From contig JALSRD010000038.1 of the NCBI GenBank assembly GCA_026984935.1, positions 1-62,722 of the forward strand: 62,722 nt of DNA. The letters are read 5' to 3'. The DNA is from Desulfobacterales bacterium (GTDB lineage: Bacteria > Desulfobacterota > Desulfobacteria > Desulfobacterales > JALSRD01). The position numbers and the translations under genes were made by a program. The stretch's first letter is position 1. Each line of letters starts with the position of its first letter. Shown one piece after another: positions 1-9,715 of this stretch. The notes beneath the pieces are model-generated. The model ran no database searches and was not told where the DNA came from. It saw nothing but the letters and a program-made list of their open reading frames with translations.

Positions 1-527
1 GGATCGAGGTGCTCACGCCGCAGGGTGTCGTCTAAAACAGCCTGTGAGTTGACCGTCACCCAGTGGCTCATGCGCCCGGCGGCCACATCCAGAGGTCTGA
101 GAAAGAAAAACCGCTCCTGGTGGGTACCCAGCGCCCGTCGGCTGGTGATCACCAGAGGCACTTGCAAAGCGCGTCCGCACAGCGCGCCTACAAAGGTCAC
201 CAGCGGCAAAAAGGCATGCAGTACCCGGGGCCGGAAGCGATGGGTGAGTGCGGCCAGGCGTGCGGCGCTTAGCGCCAGTTTGTGGGGATGCCGCTTGAGG
301 TCTCCCGGCCGCATTCCGCCGTGGCAGACGGGTACACCGGCGGACTGAAGCATGGGCACGAAGGCGCCACCTGACTGCAGGCAAAACACCCGGCACTGCC
401 AGCCGCGGGCGCATAATCCCGAAGCCAGCAGACAAAGCTGCTTTTCGGCGCCGCCGATGTCCAGCGACCCGATGACGAACAGGACGCGCCGGCTTTCAGG
501 AAAAATGTGCTCAACCAACGGCGGCAC
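1..527 (-). CDS. GT4 glycosyltransferase, N-terminal part (cut by window edge)
   Basis: The minus-strand frame from a GTG at 527 stays open to base 1, giving about 175 codons. Its N-terminus reads VLFVIGSLDIGGAEKQL, the classic opening of GT4 (GT-B fold) enzymes in which the GGAE loop contacts the acceptor. The conserved donor-site EX7E half lies outside the window. GTG 527 overlaps the end of the methyltransferase gene upstream by 17 bases; an in-frame TTG at 518 is an alternative start. There is no ATG near the start of this frame. The protein should be a cytoplasmic sugar transferase, the last visible member of the operon that begins with the Wzm gene. Family is clear; sugar and linkage are unknown. 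Confidence 0.82.
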   Translation of the reverse strand, partial: MPPLVEHIFPESRRVLFVIGSLDIGGAEKQLCLLASGLCARGWQCRVFCLQSGGAFVPMLQSAGVPVCHGGMRPGDLKRHPHKLALSAARLAALTHRFRPRVLHAFLPLVTFVGALCGRALQVPLVITSRRALGTHQERFFFLRPLDVAAGRMSHWVTVNSQAVLDDTLRREHLD

Positions 528-1242
528 GCTTTCCGGGTGGTGCCTTGCGGGCCGCAAAGTAGATGTTGGGCGCTGCAATGGCGGCGCCGAACCGGCCCAG
601 TGCCAGACGCACCAGCCCCTTCAGCTTTTGCGGCAGTTTCCGTCGGCGCAATGACACGAAGGCGCGCACCTGCAGCTGAACGACGCCAAAAAACGGCGCC
701 AGCCGCGCTTCCAGCTTCCCGGCATCAAAAGCGGCGGCATGACCCCAGCGGTGAAACACCTGTCCGCAATGGGGGCACAGCACCATATTCAGGGCCAGAT
801 CTTCCTGGAAAGGCACCGTTCCCAGAAACCAGCCCGCCGGTTTGAGCACCCGCGAGACTTCCTGGAGTCCTGTGTCGAGTTGTGCAGGTTTCAGATGTTC
901 CAGGACTTCGCTGGCCACAACCGCATCGAAGAAATCCGCTTCAAACGGCATCTTCTCAATCACCCCTTGAAAGGCCCGTACTCCGGCGGCGCGCAGTCGC
1001 CGGGTGGTTTCATCGTCCGGATCGAGCGTGTACATGCGCCACTCCAGCTGCCGCCCCCTGCTTTCCAGGTAGCCGTCACCGGCACCGATATTCAGTACCC
1101 TGGCGGAAGCCCCGCGGCATCCCCGGCGCATGGCATCGTTCACGATAAAATCAAGCCGGGCATGGGCACCGCCGAAGCTGTGTGCATGGCGGTTCTGATA
1201 GAAAGACCATAGTCGGTGCTGATCCTGGTTTTGCAGTTTCAT
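511..1242 (-). CDS. class I SAM-dependent methyltransferase
   Basis: A 243-residue protein starting MKLQNQDQ, whose ATG at 1242 overlaps the stop of the upstream flippase gene as ATGA. The frame is open further upstream, but that extension lies inside the flippase gene and looks spurious. The SAM-binding motif I is seen as VLNIGAGDGYLE, followed by an acidic residue in TLDPDD. The stretch FDAVVASEVLEHLKP is the typical Methyltransf_11 post-motif, and LCPHCGQVFHRWGH could hold a metal (Cys-x2-Cys and His). It probably methylates a sugar or a lipid-linked intermediate of the glycan. It is the second methyltransferase of the ABC-transporter block. Substrate is unknown. Confidence 0.85.
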   Translation of the reverse strand: MKLQNQDQHRLWSFYQNRHAHSFGGAHARLDFIVNDAMRRGCRGASARVLNIGAGDGYLESRGRQLEWRMYTLDPDDETTRRLRAAGVRAFQGVIEKMPFEADFFDAVVASEVLEHLKPAQLDTGLQEVSRVLKPAGWFLGTVPFQEDLALNMVLCPHCGQVFHRWGHAAAFDAGKLEARLAPFFGVVQLQVRAFVSLRRRKLPQKLKGLVRLALGRFGAAIAAPNIYFAARKAPPGKRAAVG

Positions 1243-2636
1243 GACACAACCTCCGGTTGCAGCGCTGCTTTGTGCTTTTCGTGGCGCAACGTCGAAGAAA
1301 CCGACCGGTAGATCAGAAGGCAGGAGATCAGGTAGACCACGCTGGTGGAAAGACTGATGCCGGCCACTCCCAGGTAGCGCATGCAAAACAGGTTGCCGAC
1401 AATGTTGGTCACCACGTTTACGGCCGAGATCGCCATCAGGACGTGGTTCTTTTTCAAAGCCGAAAGCAGCCTTACGCCCATGATGCCGGTTATGTAGAAT
1501 GGCATCTGCAGAACATACAGGGCCTGAACGCGGGACACCACTTCGGTATCGGCGGCGGCAAAAGCACCATGCTCGAATGCTGCGGAGACGATCTGCGAGG
1601 AAAAAACGACGACCAGCAGTGTCAGCGGCAGGCAGATCAGGCCGAGCCAGAAAATCCAGCTGCGCAGCATGCTTTCCAGCTGATCCCATTTTTGAGCAGA
1701 GACCAGTGCGGCAAAATGTGGAAATACCGCCGTAGCCAGGGAAAAAGCACCGACACCGATAAAAAAGGCAGTTAGTTTGCTGCCATAACTCAGTACCGCC
1801 ACGCTGCCCGGTCCCAGCATGGCGGCCATGCTTTTGTCGATCAGTTCGCTGGCACTCATCAGCAACGCACCGGCGGCCATGGGAAGAAACTGACGGGCGA
1901 CCTGCCGGGTTGCGGTACCCAAGCGCCAGCGTGGTTTGAAAGGATAGCCCCGGTGAAGCAGAGCCGCTCCCAGCAGCAGAGATTCAACTGCAAATCCGCA
2001 AACCGTTCCATAAACCAGCGCATCGATTCCCAGTGTCTGAACGGTTGCAATCAGAAAACCAATGACCACCGCCGGCACCGCTAACGGCGCCAGCGCGGCC
2101 ATGGCAAAGCGCCGGCCGGCGTTTAAAACCGAAATGCACAGCGAAGAAAAAGCCGAAAAAAAAACGACGGGCAGCAGGCGGTAAAAGAGCATGCGCGTCA
2201 TGGCTACCTTGGTCGTGCTGAAACCCGCGCAGAGCATGGGAAGCAGCAGCGGAAACCCGGCGGCCAGCAGGATCATGACAACCATAATTGCCAGGCCGCC
2301 GGTGGCCAGAACTTCGCCGAACAGCACCCGTGCCTGTAAGTCACCCTTCCGCCGGCACATATCAACATAAGACGGCAGGAAGGCCGCATGCAACGCACCG
2401 CCGAATACACTCACGGCCAGCATGGGCAGGGCCATTGCAATCAGAAAAGCATCCAGGGCATCGGACGTCCCGAAACGGTAGGCCACCACCAGGTGTTGGG
2501 CGGTGGAAGCCATTTTGACGACCAGTGTCAACCCACCCACGGTCAGGGCCGACGAAAGGACTTTCCATTTTTTTGCCAATGCCGGAATTCTCACTAGGAT
2601 GGAGGGTGCCGGACTTGCCGGGGTGCTGGACTTCAT
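1239..2636 (-). CDS. MurJ/MVF-type lipid-linked oligosaccharide flippase
   Basis: A polytopic inner-membrane protein of 465 residues with roughly 12-14 hydrophobic segments. The N-terminal part, with FGTSDALDAFLIAMALP, matches the MurJ/MviN family of the MOP superfamily, which flips undecaprenyl-pyrophosphate-linked intermediates. It is shorter than typical housekeeping MurJ (about 510 residues) and sits among glycosyltransferases, so it is more likely a dedicated glycan flippase (a MurJ-like Wzx) than the peptidoglycan enzyme. It overlaps both neighbours by 4 bases (1239-1242 and 2633-2636), which implies translational coupling. Its presence next to Wzm/Wzt suggests two export routes in one locus. 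Confidence 0.82.
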   Translation of the reverse strand: MKSSTPASPAPSILVRIPALAKKWKVLSSALTVGGLTLVVKMASTAQHLVVAYRFGTSDALDAFLIAMALPMLAVSVFGGALHAAFLPSYVDMCRRKGDLQARVLFGEVLATGGLAIMVVMILLAAGFPLLLPMLCAGFSTTKVAMTRMLFYRLLPVVFFSAFSSLCISVLNAGRRFAMAALAPLAVPAVVIGFLIATVQTLGIDALVYGTVCGFAVESLLLGAALLHRGYPFKPRWRLGTATRQVARQFLPMAAGALLMSASELIDKSMAAMLGPGSVAVLSYGSKLTAFFIGVGAFSLATAVFPHFAALVSAQKWDQLESMLRSWIFWLGLICLPLTLLVVVFSSQIVSAAFEHGAFAAADTEVVSRVQALYVLQMPFYITGIMGVRLLSALKKNHVLMAISAVNVVTNIVGNLFCMRYLGVAGISLSTSVVYLISCLLIYRSVSSTLRHEKHKAALQPEVVS

Positions 2637-5044
2637 CCGTGCCTGCCGTTTTGCTGCACCAGTTCGTCGTACAAAGATTCGATGTTGCGGATCAGATGCA
2701 CCTGGCTGTATTTATTCAGAACAAAGTTCCTGGCGCGCTGGATGCAGTTTTTTATTTCATGGTTCTGTGCATTGACCAGGAACCTGAGACCGGCGGCAAA
2801 CCCGCGGGCATCATCCGGGTTGCACAGCACACCGCGTCTGCACAGGGCAAATCCGCATTTCGGCGGTTTGCAATCCGGGGTTCCCAGCAGGTCCTGCACT
2901 CCGCCGACACGCGTGGCGATCACCGGCACTGCCGCGGCCATGGCTTCGATGATGGATACGGGGGTGCCCTCGTTAACGGACGTGAGTGCCAGGACATTCA
3001 GGTCAGCATACACCCGGGCGACGTCCCGGATCCAGCCGCTGAAGATAAAATGCTGCGTGAGGCCCAGCACCCTGCAGCGGGCCTCTAGCGCCTGACGCAA
3101 TTCACCGTCGCCGACCACCAGAAAGCGTACGGGCAGAGCGGGCGTTTCATCCAACAGGATTCGGGCGGCGCGCAGAAACAAATAGTGATTTTTGATGGGC
3201 ACCAGGCGGCCGATGATACCGACCAGAACGGTTTTTCCAGGCAGATTGAATTTTTCCCGAAAATCACCCTGGTGCGCGGCCGCATGTACAAAAGGATCCA
3301 GATCAAATCCCAGTTCGATACATCTGAACTTATGGGCCGGAGCAATTGAGTACTTTTCGACCAACTCCGCCTTCTGGCTGGCGCTGATGGCGATGATCAC
3401 ATCTGTCAAATGCGCGATGGCCCGTTCAATATGAATGAAAAACAGAGATTTAAAATTGCTGAAGTACCCTTCAAAAACATGGCCGTGAAACGTGTGTACG
3501 GTCTGAATCCTGCGGCCGTGGATCAGGTTGTAGAAGAATACGGTGGTGCGGGCGCCGGAGCCCGCCTTGGCGGTATGCGTGTGCACGATGTCGGGCTTAA
3601 TCCGGTTGATCAGTTTGTAAATTTCCAGAAAAACCCGCAGATCCTTGCCGAGACTGATTTCCCGCTGCAGCTCGGAAATGATGATGGGTTTGGTGGCAAG
3701 TTCGTCGAACAGGTAGCTCATATCCCCTTCCTGCGGGGAAATCTGGCCGCTGACGATAAAAGATTCGAAACGCCCGGGATCCAGCCCCTTGGTCAAAATC
3801 TGCACGTGCAGCGCCGGTCCGCCGATGTTCAGGCGTGAGATGATTCTGAGCACCCGGATTTTTCTTTTTTGGGGAGCCGAACGTGATGGCAGATGGATGT
3901 GGGCGGGGGTGCACACCGGCTGCCGCCGGGTGGCGAGCACCTGCCGGTAGAGCGTAACCACGCTGTCGGCCATACGGTCAACGGAAAAACAGGCCATGAC
4001 CCGTTGTCTTCCAGCCCGCCCGAACTTTGCGCATATACTTGGATGTGCGAGCAGGTAATTTGCAGCCTGCGCCAATGCGTCCGGATCGCCGGCTCTGACG
4101 ACCAGGCCGGTTTCACGATGCCGATTGACGAAAGAAGTACCGGTGTTGACCTCGGTGCAGATAACCGGTTTGCCGCAGGCCATGGCTTCGAGTTGAACGA
4201 TCCCGAAAGCCTCGCTGCGCAGGATAGACGGCAGCACAAAGATGTCACAGGCATGCAGATAGGCGATCATCTCGCTATCGGGCAGTTCCCCCAAAAAATG
4301 GATTTTCCTCTCCAGCCCGGCTTCGGCAACCTGCCGGCGCAGATTCGAATCCAGCGGGCCGGTACCGATCAAAAGCAGGCTGGCATCGATTTTGTGCATG
4401 GCGTCAATCATGACATGCAACCCTTTATAGTACCGGAAACGGCCGATGAACAGGATACTGGGAGAAAATTTTTCCCGGATGGAGCGAATCTTTTCGTTAT
4501 CTCCGGTCCGGCGGTCAAACTTGGCGATGTCGATGCCTAAGGGGATGACCCGGCATTTGGATTCGAATTGCGAAAGCACCTTTGAAGAGTGCACGTAGTT
4601 CCGGGATGTGGCGATAATTGCCTGGCTTCTTTTCAAAAAGCGTGTCAGGAAGGGGGAGTAGACTTCTCGAAGGCGCTTTTGCTTAACGATGTCACTATGA
4701 TAGGTGACCACCACGCTGCGGGAAAAACCCGGTAGAAGCGAGGATATTTCGGCTGTTGGGTTGGGAAAATGGAAATGGATGATATCGACATTGCGGCCCA
4801 GTTCCCGCAGCCAGAACGGAAAAGTTGCGTTCAGCGGTGCCGAGGCGAAACGCCCGATCTGGGGCACCTTGGTGACGGGAATACCGTCGACCTTTATTTT
4901 CTCAAGTACATTGCGCGTGTTGGATACCAGCACCTCAATTTGGACGCCGCGTTTTTTTAGCCCCATCGACAACAGGTTGATGTGGCCTTCGATTCCGCCC
5001 TTAACCGGTGGGTAGTAATCTTTATAGACCTGCAACACTTTCAT
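2633..5044 (-). CDS. fused double GT4 glycosyltransferase
   Basis: An 803-residue protein made of two complete GT4 units. Unit 1 (about 1-375) opens with MKVLQVYKDYYPPVKGGIEGH and has the donor-site pattern SEAFGIVQLEAMACG. A short linker leads to unit 2 (about 390-800), which opens with IRVLRIISRLNIGGPALH and has NEGTPVSIIEAMAAAVP. Both EX7E pairs are intact, so both units may be active and the enzyme could add two linkages in turn, as the fused mannosyltransferase WbdA does in E. coli O9a. It is cytoplasmic or membrane-associated and coupled by 4-base overlaps to both neighbours. The two units are not close relatives of each other, so a fusion of separate genes is likelier than internal duplication. 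Sugar specificity is not readable. Confidence 0.9.
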   Translation of the reverse strand: MKVLQVYKDYYPPVKGGIEGHINLLSMGLKKRGVQIEVLVSNTRNVLEKIKVDGIPVTKVPQIGRFASAPLNATFPFWLRELGRNVDIIHFHFPNPTAEISSLLPGFSRSVVVTYHSDIVKQKRLREVYSPFLTRFLKRSQAIIATSRNYVHSSKVLSQFESKCRVIPLGIDIAKFDRRTGDNEKIRSIREKFSPSILFIGRFRYYKGLHVMIDAMHKIDASLLLIGTGPLDSNLRRQVAEAGLERKIHFLGELPDSEMIAYLHACDIFVLPSILRSEAFGIVQLEAMACGKPVICTEVNTGTSFVNRHRETGLVVRAGDPDALAQAANYLLAHPSICAKFGRAGRQRVMACFSVDRMADSVVTLYRQVLATRRQPVCTPAHIHLPSRSAPQKRKIRVLRIISRLNIGGPALHVQILTKGLDPGRFESFIVSGQISPQEGDMSYLFDELATKPIIISELQREISLGKDLRVFLEIYKLINRIKPDIVHTHTAKAGSGARTTVFFYNLIHGRRIQTVHTFHGHVFEGYFSNFKSLFFIHIERAIAHLTDVIIAISASQKAELVEKYSIAPAHKFRCIELGFDLDPFVHAAAHQGDFREKFNLPGKTVLVGIIGRLVPIKNHYLFLRAARILLDETPALPVRFLVVGDGELRQALEARCRVLGLTQHFIFSGWIRDVARVYADLNVLALTSVNEGTPVSIIEAMAAAVPVIATRVGGVQDLLGTPDCKPPKCGFALCRRGVLCNPDDARGFAAGLRFLVNAQNHEIKNCIQRARNFVLNKYSQVHLIRNIESLYDELVQQNGRHG

Positions 5045-6144
5045 GATTGCATCACTTTCTCCATAGCCGCCAAGGTGTCTTGTGCACAGCGTTGCCAGGA
5101 AAACCGGGTTACGCGCCGCCGCCCGGCGGCAATCAGCCGTTCGCGCAGGGTGCCGTCCGTGATCACGCGTTGCATGGCAGCGGCAATTGCCTGCGGGCTG
5201 CGCGGATCGACTAAAACAGCCGCATTGCCGGCTACTTCAGGCATGCTGGAAACCGTGGAAGTGATGACCGGTGTGCCCAACGCCATGGCCTCCAGGATCG
5301 GGAAACCGAACCCTTCGTACAGCGAGGGAAAAACCAGGCACAAGGCGTGCCGGTAAAGCACAGCGAGCTGGGTCCGGGTGAGATATCCAGTCAGTTTTAC
5401 AAACGGTTTCAGCGGGCTGTTCTCCAGGCGCTGCAGAAAGGCCCGATTCTTCCACCCCCGAGCCCCCACCAGCACCAGATGAATTTTTCGGCGGGCCGGG
5501 TCGAGCAGCCGGTAGGCTTCAAAAAGGCGCTCGAAATTCTTGCGCGGATCCAGCGTACCGACAAACAGCAAGTACCTGGAGGGCAGTTCCATTGCCGGTG
5601 CTGCAGCCGTACGGCTTTTGTCAAACGGCGGTACCCCCGGGTGAATGCAGTGGACCTTGGCGGTCCGCAGATGGTACCAGCGCTGCAAATCGTGCAGTGT
5701 GCAGCGTGCATCCGTAATCACGGCCTGTGCACGCATCAGGGATGCACGCATGAGCAGACGTTCGACCAGCAGGTTGGCCGGGCTCATGGTCCGGGGGTAG
5801 TGCCGGTGTACGACATCGTGGACGGTTACAACGGTCCTGATGCCGGGTAAAAGACCCAGCGGCAGGTGATGTCGGGGGCTCCAGAACAGATCCAGGCCCA
5901 GGCGCATGGCCAAAAACGGTGCACAGCCCTGCATCCAGGCGGTACTGGTCAGTTTCCGGGAAACGTGACCCTCCACTTTGTGCCACATGGGATTGACAAG
6001 GTTGTAGTCGATGCGCGTGTTGGAAATCAGGTAGAAATCGTGATTCCCGCTGGCCGGCTGCAATGCATCGAGCAGGTATTTGAGGTACATCCCGATACCT
6101 GTCAGCCGGTAGCTCAGCGGTCTGGCGTCGATGCCGATTCTCAT
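5041..6144 (-). CDS. GT4 glycosyltransferase
   Basis: A 367-residue single GT4 enzyme starting MRIGIDARPLSYRLTGIGMY, a start typical of the mannosyl- and rhamnosyltransferase branch of GT4. The donor-site motif SLYEGFGFPILEAMALG supplies the EX7E pair, and LFVGTLDPRKNFERL is the usual inter-domain phosphate-binding region. The length is normal for the family. It overlaps the fused GT4 downstream by 4 bases and lies 11 bases after the next GT4 upstream. It is strongly similar in layout to the neighbour at 6156-7322, so the two may be an old duplication adding alternate residues of a repeat. Confidence 0.9.
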   Translation of the reverse strand: MRIGIDARPLSYRLTGIGMYLKYLLDALQPASGNHDFYLISNTRIDYNLVNPMWHKVEGHVSRKLTSTAWMQGCAPFLAMRLGLDLFWSPRHHLPLGLLPGIRTVVTVHDVVHRHYPRTMSPANLLVERLLMRASLMRAQAVITDARCTLHDLQRWYHLRTAKVHCIHPGVPPFDKSRTAAAPAMELPSRYLLFVGTLDPRKNFERLFEAYRLLDPARRKIHLVLVGARGWKNRAFLQRLENSPLKPFVKLTGYLTRTQLAVLYRHALCLVFPSLYEGFGFPILEAMALGTPVITSTVSSMPEVAGNAAVLVDPRSPQAIAAAMQRVITDGTLRERLIAAGRRRVTRFSWQRCAQDTLAAMEKVMQS

Positions 6145-6155
6145 GGATGCATCTT

Positions 6156-7322
6156 TCAGCTGTAAAGCACGTTCCGGTAAACTTCAAGTGTCTTGCGGGC
6201 ACAGCGCTGCCAGGTAAAATTGCGCGCCTGTTGAAGGCTTTTTTCTGACAGCTGCCGGCGTTGGACGGGGTCGTTCAGGAGAGCCGTGAGTGCCAGGGTC
6301 ATATTTTCAACGCTGCAGGGGTCGATCTGCAGCCCGGCATCGCCAACGACCTCCGGCAGCGAGGCGCGTGCGCACACCAGCGCCGGCGTACCGCAGGCCA
6401 TGGCTTCCAGCGGGGGCAGTCCGAAGCCCTCGTACAATGATGGATAGACGAAAAGGTACGCACCGGCGTAGAGGGCGGGCAGCAGCACATCCGGAACATA
6501 TCCCAGCCAGATGAGCTGGCCCCGGCGCGCGAGGTGCTCCATACGGGCGGCAATTCCGGCATGTTTCCAGCCCCGCAGTCCGGCGATGGCCAGCGGCCAA
6601 CGCTTTTTCAGTGATTCAGGCAACCTGTCGTAGGCTTCCAGCAGCAACGGCATGTTCTTACGCGGCTCCAGTGTGCCGACCGAGAGGATATAGCGCCCGG
6701 CCCGCAGCTTCAGCTTGCGCAGCTGCGCCTCGACCGCATGCCTTTCGAACGGATGAAAGCGCGCTGAGACCCCCAGGTGAATCACCGTGATCCTGGCTTC
6801 AGGCACTTTCAGCAGTTCTACAAGTTCGCGCTTGGTGAAATTGGAGTCGGCGATGATCCGCGCTGCCCGCGCCAGCGTGCGCGGGAATTCCTTTTCCAGG
6901 TGCCGCAGGCGCTTTTCCGGATGGGTTTCGGGGTAGCGCAGAAACGACAGGTCGTGGACCGTGACCACCATCGGCCGGATGGTGTTCTCGGCCACGTAGT
7001 TGGTGGCGTGAAACAGGTCAGGGCAGTGCCAGCCGGCTTCCAGTCCGACGGCCAGGCGTTGGGCGTGCTGTTTGAGTCCCGCCGGCAGATTGTCGATCAG
7101 TCGGTCCTTGAGCGTTGTGCCGGTACCTCCTGCAGCAGGTTGCCGGCTGGTGGCCTTTTTCCGGCGGTTCAGACCCAGATAGCGCAGGCGCCGGATGCCG
7201 AAAAAGAAGCGGATGTCTTCACATGCGTCCAGCTGTTCTAAAGCCCTGGCCAGGCGCAGGGTGTAGTTTCCCACACCGGTGCGCGCCTTGAGCAGCGGTG
7301 TGCCGTCCATGGCAATGCGCAT
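6156..7322 (-). CDS. GT4 glycosyltransferase
   Basis: A 388-residue GT4 enzyme with N-terminus MRIAMDGTPLLKARTGVGNY, inter-domain segment LSVGTLEPRKNMPLL and EX7E motif SLYEGFGLPPLEAMACG. An insertion of about 25 residues rich in Arg, Lys and Gly follows the first helices compared with the downstream paralogue. It is expected to transfer a hexose or deoxyhexose from a nucleotide sugar to a lipid-linked chain at the cytoplasmic face. It lies 5 bases downstream of the fused GT4 at 7328-9715 and is clearly in the same transcription unit. Sugar unknown; mannose is plausible given Gmd nearby. Confidence 0.9.
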   Translation of the reverse strand: MRIAMDGTPLLKARTGVGNYTLRLARALEQLDACEDIRFFFGIRRLRYLGLNRRKKATSRQPAAGGTGTTLKDRLIDNLPAGLKQHAQRLAVGLEAGWHCPDLFHATNYVAENTIRPMVVTVHDLSFLRYPETHPEKRLRHLEKEFPRTLARAARIIADSNFTKRELVELLKVPEARITVIHLGVSARFHPFERHAVEAQLRKLKLRAGRYILSVGTLEPRKNMPLLLEAYDRLPESLKKRWPLAIAGLRGWKHAGIAARMEHLARRGQLIWLGYVPDVLLPALYAGAYLFVYPSLYEGFGLPPLEAMACGTPALVCARASLPEVVGDAGLQIDPCSVENMTLALTALLNDPVQRRQLSEKSLQQARNFTWQRCARKTLEVYRNVLYS

Positions 7323-7327
7323 GGCGA

Positions 7328-9715
7328 TCAGAGAATCCTTTTCAGCGCGGGCAGAAAGTTCTGGGCGATGACCATCCAGTCATAGTGCCGGGCGATACAG
7401 CGCCGCGTGCGCTGGATCATGGCGGAAAGGTGCCGCCGGTTGGCGCGCATGCGCAAAAGCTGCTCCGGAAAGGCTTTAAGTTCGGCCAGCACGATGTGTT
7501 CGGCGGTGCCGAAGACCAGGCCGCGCGCTCCATGAGCGGTCGAGAGGATGGGAATGCCGGCTGCGCCGTACTCGATCATCTTCAGGTTGGTGCCGGAACC
7601 GGCGGCCATGGGGTTTAGGGCCACGTCGACGGTTTTCAGGACGCTGTTTTTCACGTCGTCGTCGGACTGCCCCAGCAGGCCGATGTTGGGGGGTATCTTG
7701 CGCGTCTGAAAGGGGTGCCCCACGCTGCCCATAATCAGGAAAAACAGTTCCGGAAGCTGGGTTGCCATGTCCAGCAGGACCTCTACGGCAGCCAGGTTGG
7801 GCGCGTGCCAGCTGCCGGTGAACAGCGTTATGAAGCAGTCCTGGAGGCCCAGCCGCCTTTTTTGCCGCAGCCGTTCGTGCGGGGGGATAAAGCGGATGCT
7901 TTCCATGTCCACGCCATTGGGCACCACGCAGATCTTGTCCGGCGCTGCACCGTAGCGTTCCTGCAGCATGGCGGCGTCGTGCTCGGCACAGGCCGTGATC
8001 AGCTGGCTCTTTTCAATACAGGCCTGCTCCACATCCCGGGCGGCATCGATCAGCTGTAGCCCGTCAGGGCTGTGTGGCAGTGTATTTTTCTTCAGTTCGC
8101 TTTCGACGTTGTGGGCCTCGTAGATCAACGGTCGGTCACACACCTTGCAAATCGCCGGAAAAAGATAAGGGTGCGAGGCGACGACGATATCGGCCTGCGT
8201 ACAGGCGCCTTCCAGGGCTTCCATGTATTCCGGTGTCAAATGGTAGAACCGCGGCAGCAGCACATCGGTGACCGGGATCCCGCCGAGCTTGCGGCAGACC
8301 TCCCGCTCTGCGGCTTCGTGGGCCGCGGACTTTGGTATGCGGATTTCCTTGACCCCGGGGGCGATGTCGCAGGTCAACACAGATTCGCCGGCATGATCCA
8401 GCGTAAGCAGTTCGATTTGGCAGTCCAAAAGCGCCGCCAGGTGGCGGTAAAGGTGATAGATGCGCTGCTGTCCACCGCCCCGGGGCGGAAAGACCGGGAA
8501 ACTGGCGGCCACGCAGATGCGCTTTTTCCTGCGCGCTGCAGGGGTCGCTTTGGCGGGGGCGCTTTCCGCCAGCAACGCGGCCACGGTGCGTTGCCAATTG
8601 ATGGCGCGAACGCGCTTCAAAGCGGCGAGGCCCATTTCGGAGGCCTGTCGCGGGTGACGGCAGATGCTTTCGATGGCCCGGGCCAGTGCCGCAGCCGTAG
8701 GCGCCACACTGAACCCGGTCTTTCCGTCTTCCACGAATTCGTTGGGGCCGCCGGCATCGGTTGTGGTGATCACGGGTTTGGCGCAGCGCATGGCTTCGAC
8801 AGTGATCAGGCCGTAATCTTCTCTCTGGGGCACATACACGACGGCCAGCGCATGGCTGTACAGCTCGACGAGCTGTGCATCGTTGACAAAACCCAGAAAC
8901 ACGATGCGCGGATCATGGGCGGCCATGGCTTTGAGCTTTTGGGCCTGCGGCCCGCTGCCGGCGATTTTCAGTGGAATGTCTGCTTGGACAAGCCCCATGG
9001 CCGCGATGATCAGGTCCACACGCTTGGGGCTGTCCAGGCGGCTGGCGGTGAACAGATAGTCTGCGCGGCCGCGGCGAAACCCGGAAAGATGCGACGGCGG
9101 ATAGATGACTTCTACATCGCAGCCGGGCGGAAAATAGTCCTGCCGCGCCGCGACCTGGTGCGATATGGCGGCAAATTTATGGATGGCACCGGCAGCCAGG
9201 CCGATGCCGTCCAAAAAGTGGATGCATTCCCGGCAGAACGGCCCGGGCAGCAGCAGGTCGCCTGCGGGCAGCCGAGGTGCCGCACGCAGCGCATCGATTT
9301 TTTCGAAAAAACCCGCCAGCGCCTGCCGCTGACCGTAGTGCCGGCGCATGAAGCGCCGCAGTGCATTCAAGCGCGGGTCTGTTCCCTGGTAGGATTCGGG
9401 TTGTCCGCTGAGATAGTAGGTGTCGTACAACCCCCGCAAACGGTGCAGCATGTAACAGATGTGGCGGTCGTGGGCGACCATCCAGGCCGGATACTTGGTG
9501 GAGATCAGCACGTCAAAGTGCGACAGGTCCAGGTGCGCAAAGGCCCGGTAGCTGTCCATGAGGTCCCAGAATCCGCCTTCCGGCGAAGGCAGCTTGATCA
9601 GTTCGGCCTGGTGGCTGGTGTGTTGGTTGATCTGGTCGAGAAGGCCCCGGCAGAGGTTTTCGGCGCCGCCGATGGTAAAGGGTACCGGGCTGGGTGCGAC
9701 GATGGCGATCTTCAT
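7328..9715 (-). CDS. fused double GT4 glycosyltransferase
   Basis: A 795-residue protein with two GT-B units. Unit 1 (about 1-385) begins MKIAIVAPSPVPFTIGGAENL and has REDYGLITVEAMRCAKP. Unit 2 (about 395-795) begins KRICVAASFPVFPPRGGGQQR and has GSGTNLKMIEYGAAG, where the first Glu of EX7E is replaced, as in some GT4 subgroups. Unit 1 is a paralogue of the adjacent single GT4 (9712-10752): both share REDYG, VEAM or LEAM, and GGP-x-EFV. Unit 1 also carries an unusual insert with CRECIHFLDG. It is coupled to the upstream gene by a 4-base overlap. It likely makes two linkages of the exported chain. Confidence 0.88.
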   Translation of the reverse strand: MKIAIVAPSPVPFTIGGAENLCRGLLDQINQHTSHQAELIKLPSPEGGFWDLMDSYRAFAHLDLSHFDVLISTKYPAWMVAHDRHICYMLHRLRGLYDTYYLSGQPESYQGTDPRLNALRRFMRRHYGQRQALAGFFEKIDALRAAPRLPAGDLLLPGPFCRECIHFLDGIGLAAGAIHKFAAISHQVAARQDYFPPGCDVEVIYPPSHLSGFRRGRADYLFTASRLDSPKRVDLIIAAMGLVQADIPLKIAGSGPQAQKLKAMAAHDPRIVFLGFVNDAQLVELYSHALAVVYVPQREDYGLITVEAMRCAKPVITTTDAGGPNEFVEDGKTGFSVAPTAAALARAIESICRHPRQASEMGLAALKRVRAINWQRTVAALLAESAPAKATPAARRKKRICVAASFPVFPPRGGGQQRIYHLYRHLAALLDCQIELLTLDHAGESVLTCDIAPGVKEIRIPKSAAHEAAEREVCRKLGGIPVTDVLLPRFYHLTPEYMEALEGACTQADIVVASHPYLFPAICKVCDRPLIYEAHNVESELKKNTLPHSPDGLQLIDAARDVEQACIEKSQLITACAEHDAAMLQERYGAAPDKICVVPNGVDMESIRFIPPHERLRQKRRLGLQDCFITLFTGSWHAPNLAAVEVLLDMATQLPELFFLIMGSVGHPFQTRKIPPNIGLLGQSDDDVKNSVLKTVDVALNPMAAGSGTNLKMIEYGAAGIPILSTAHGARGLVFGTAEHIVLAELKAFPEQLLRMRANRRHLSAMIQRTRRCIARHYDWMVIAQNFLPALKRIL

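Noticed and set aside
1243-1689. N-terminal extension of the methyltransferase at the left end.
   Set aside because: It lies inside the flippase gene in another frame; the ATGA overlap at 1239-1242 gives a natural start and the extension has no domain.
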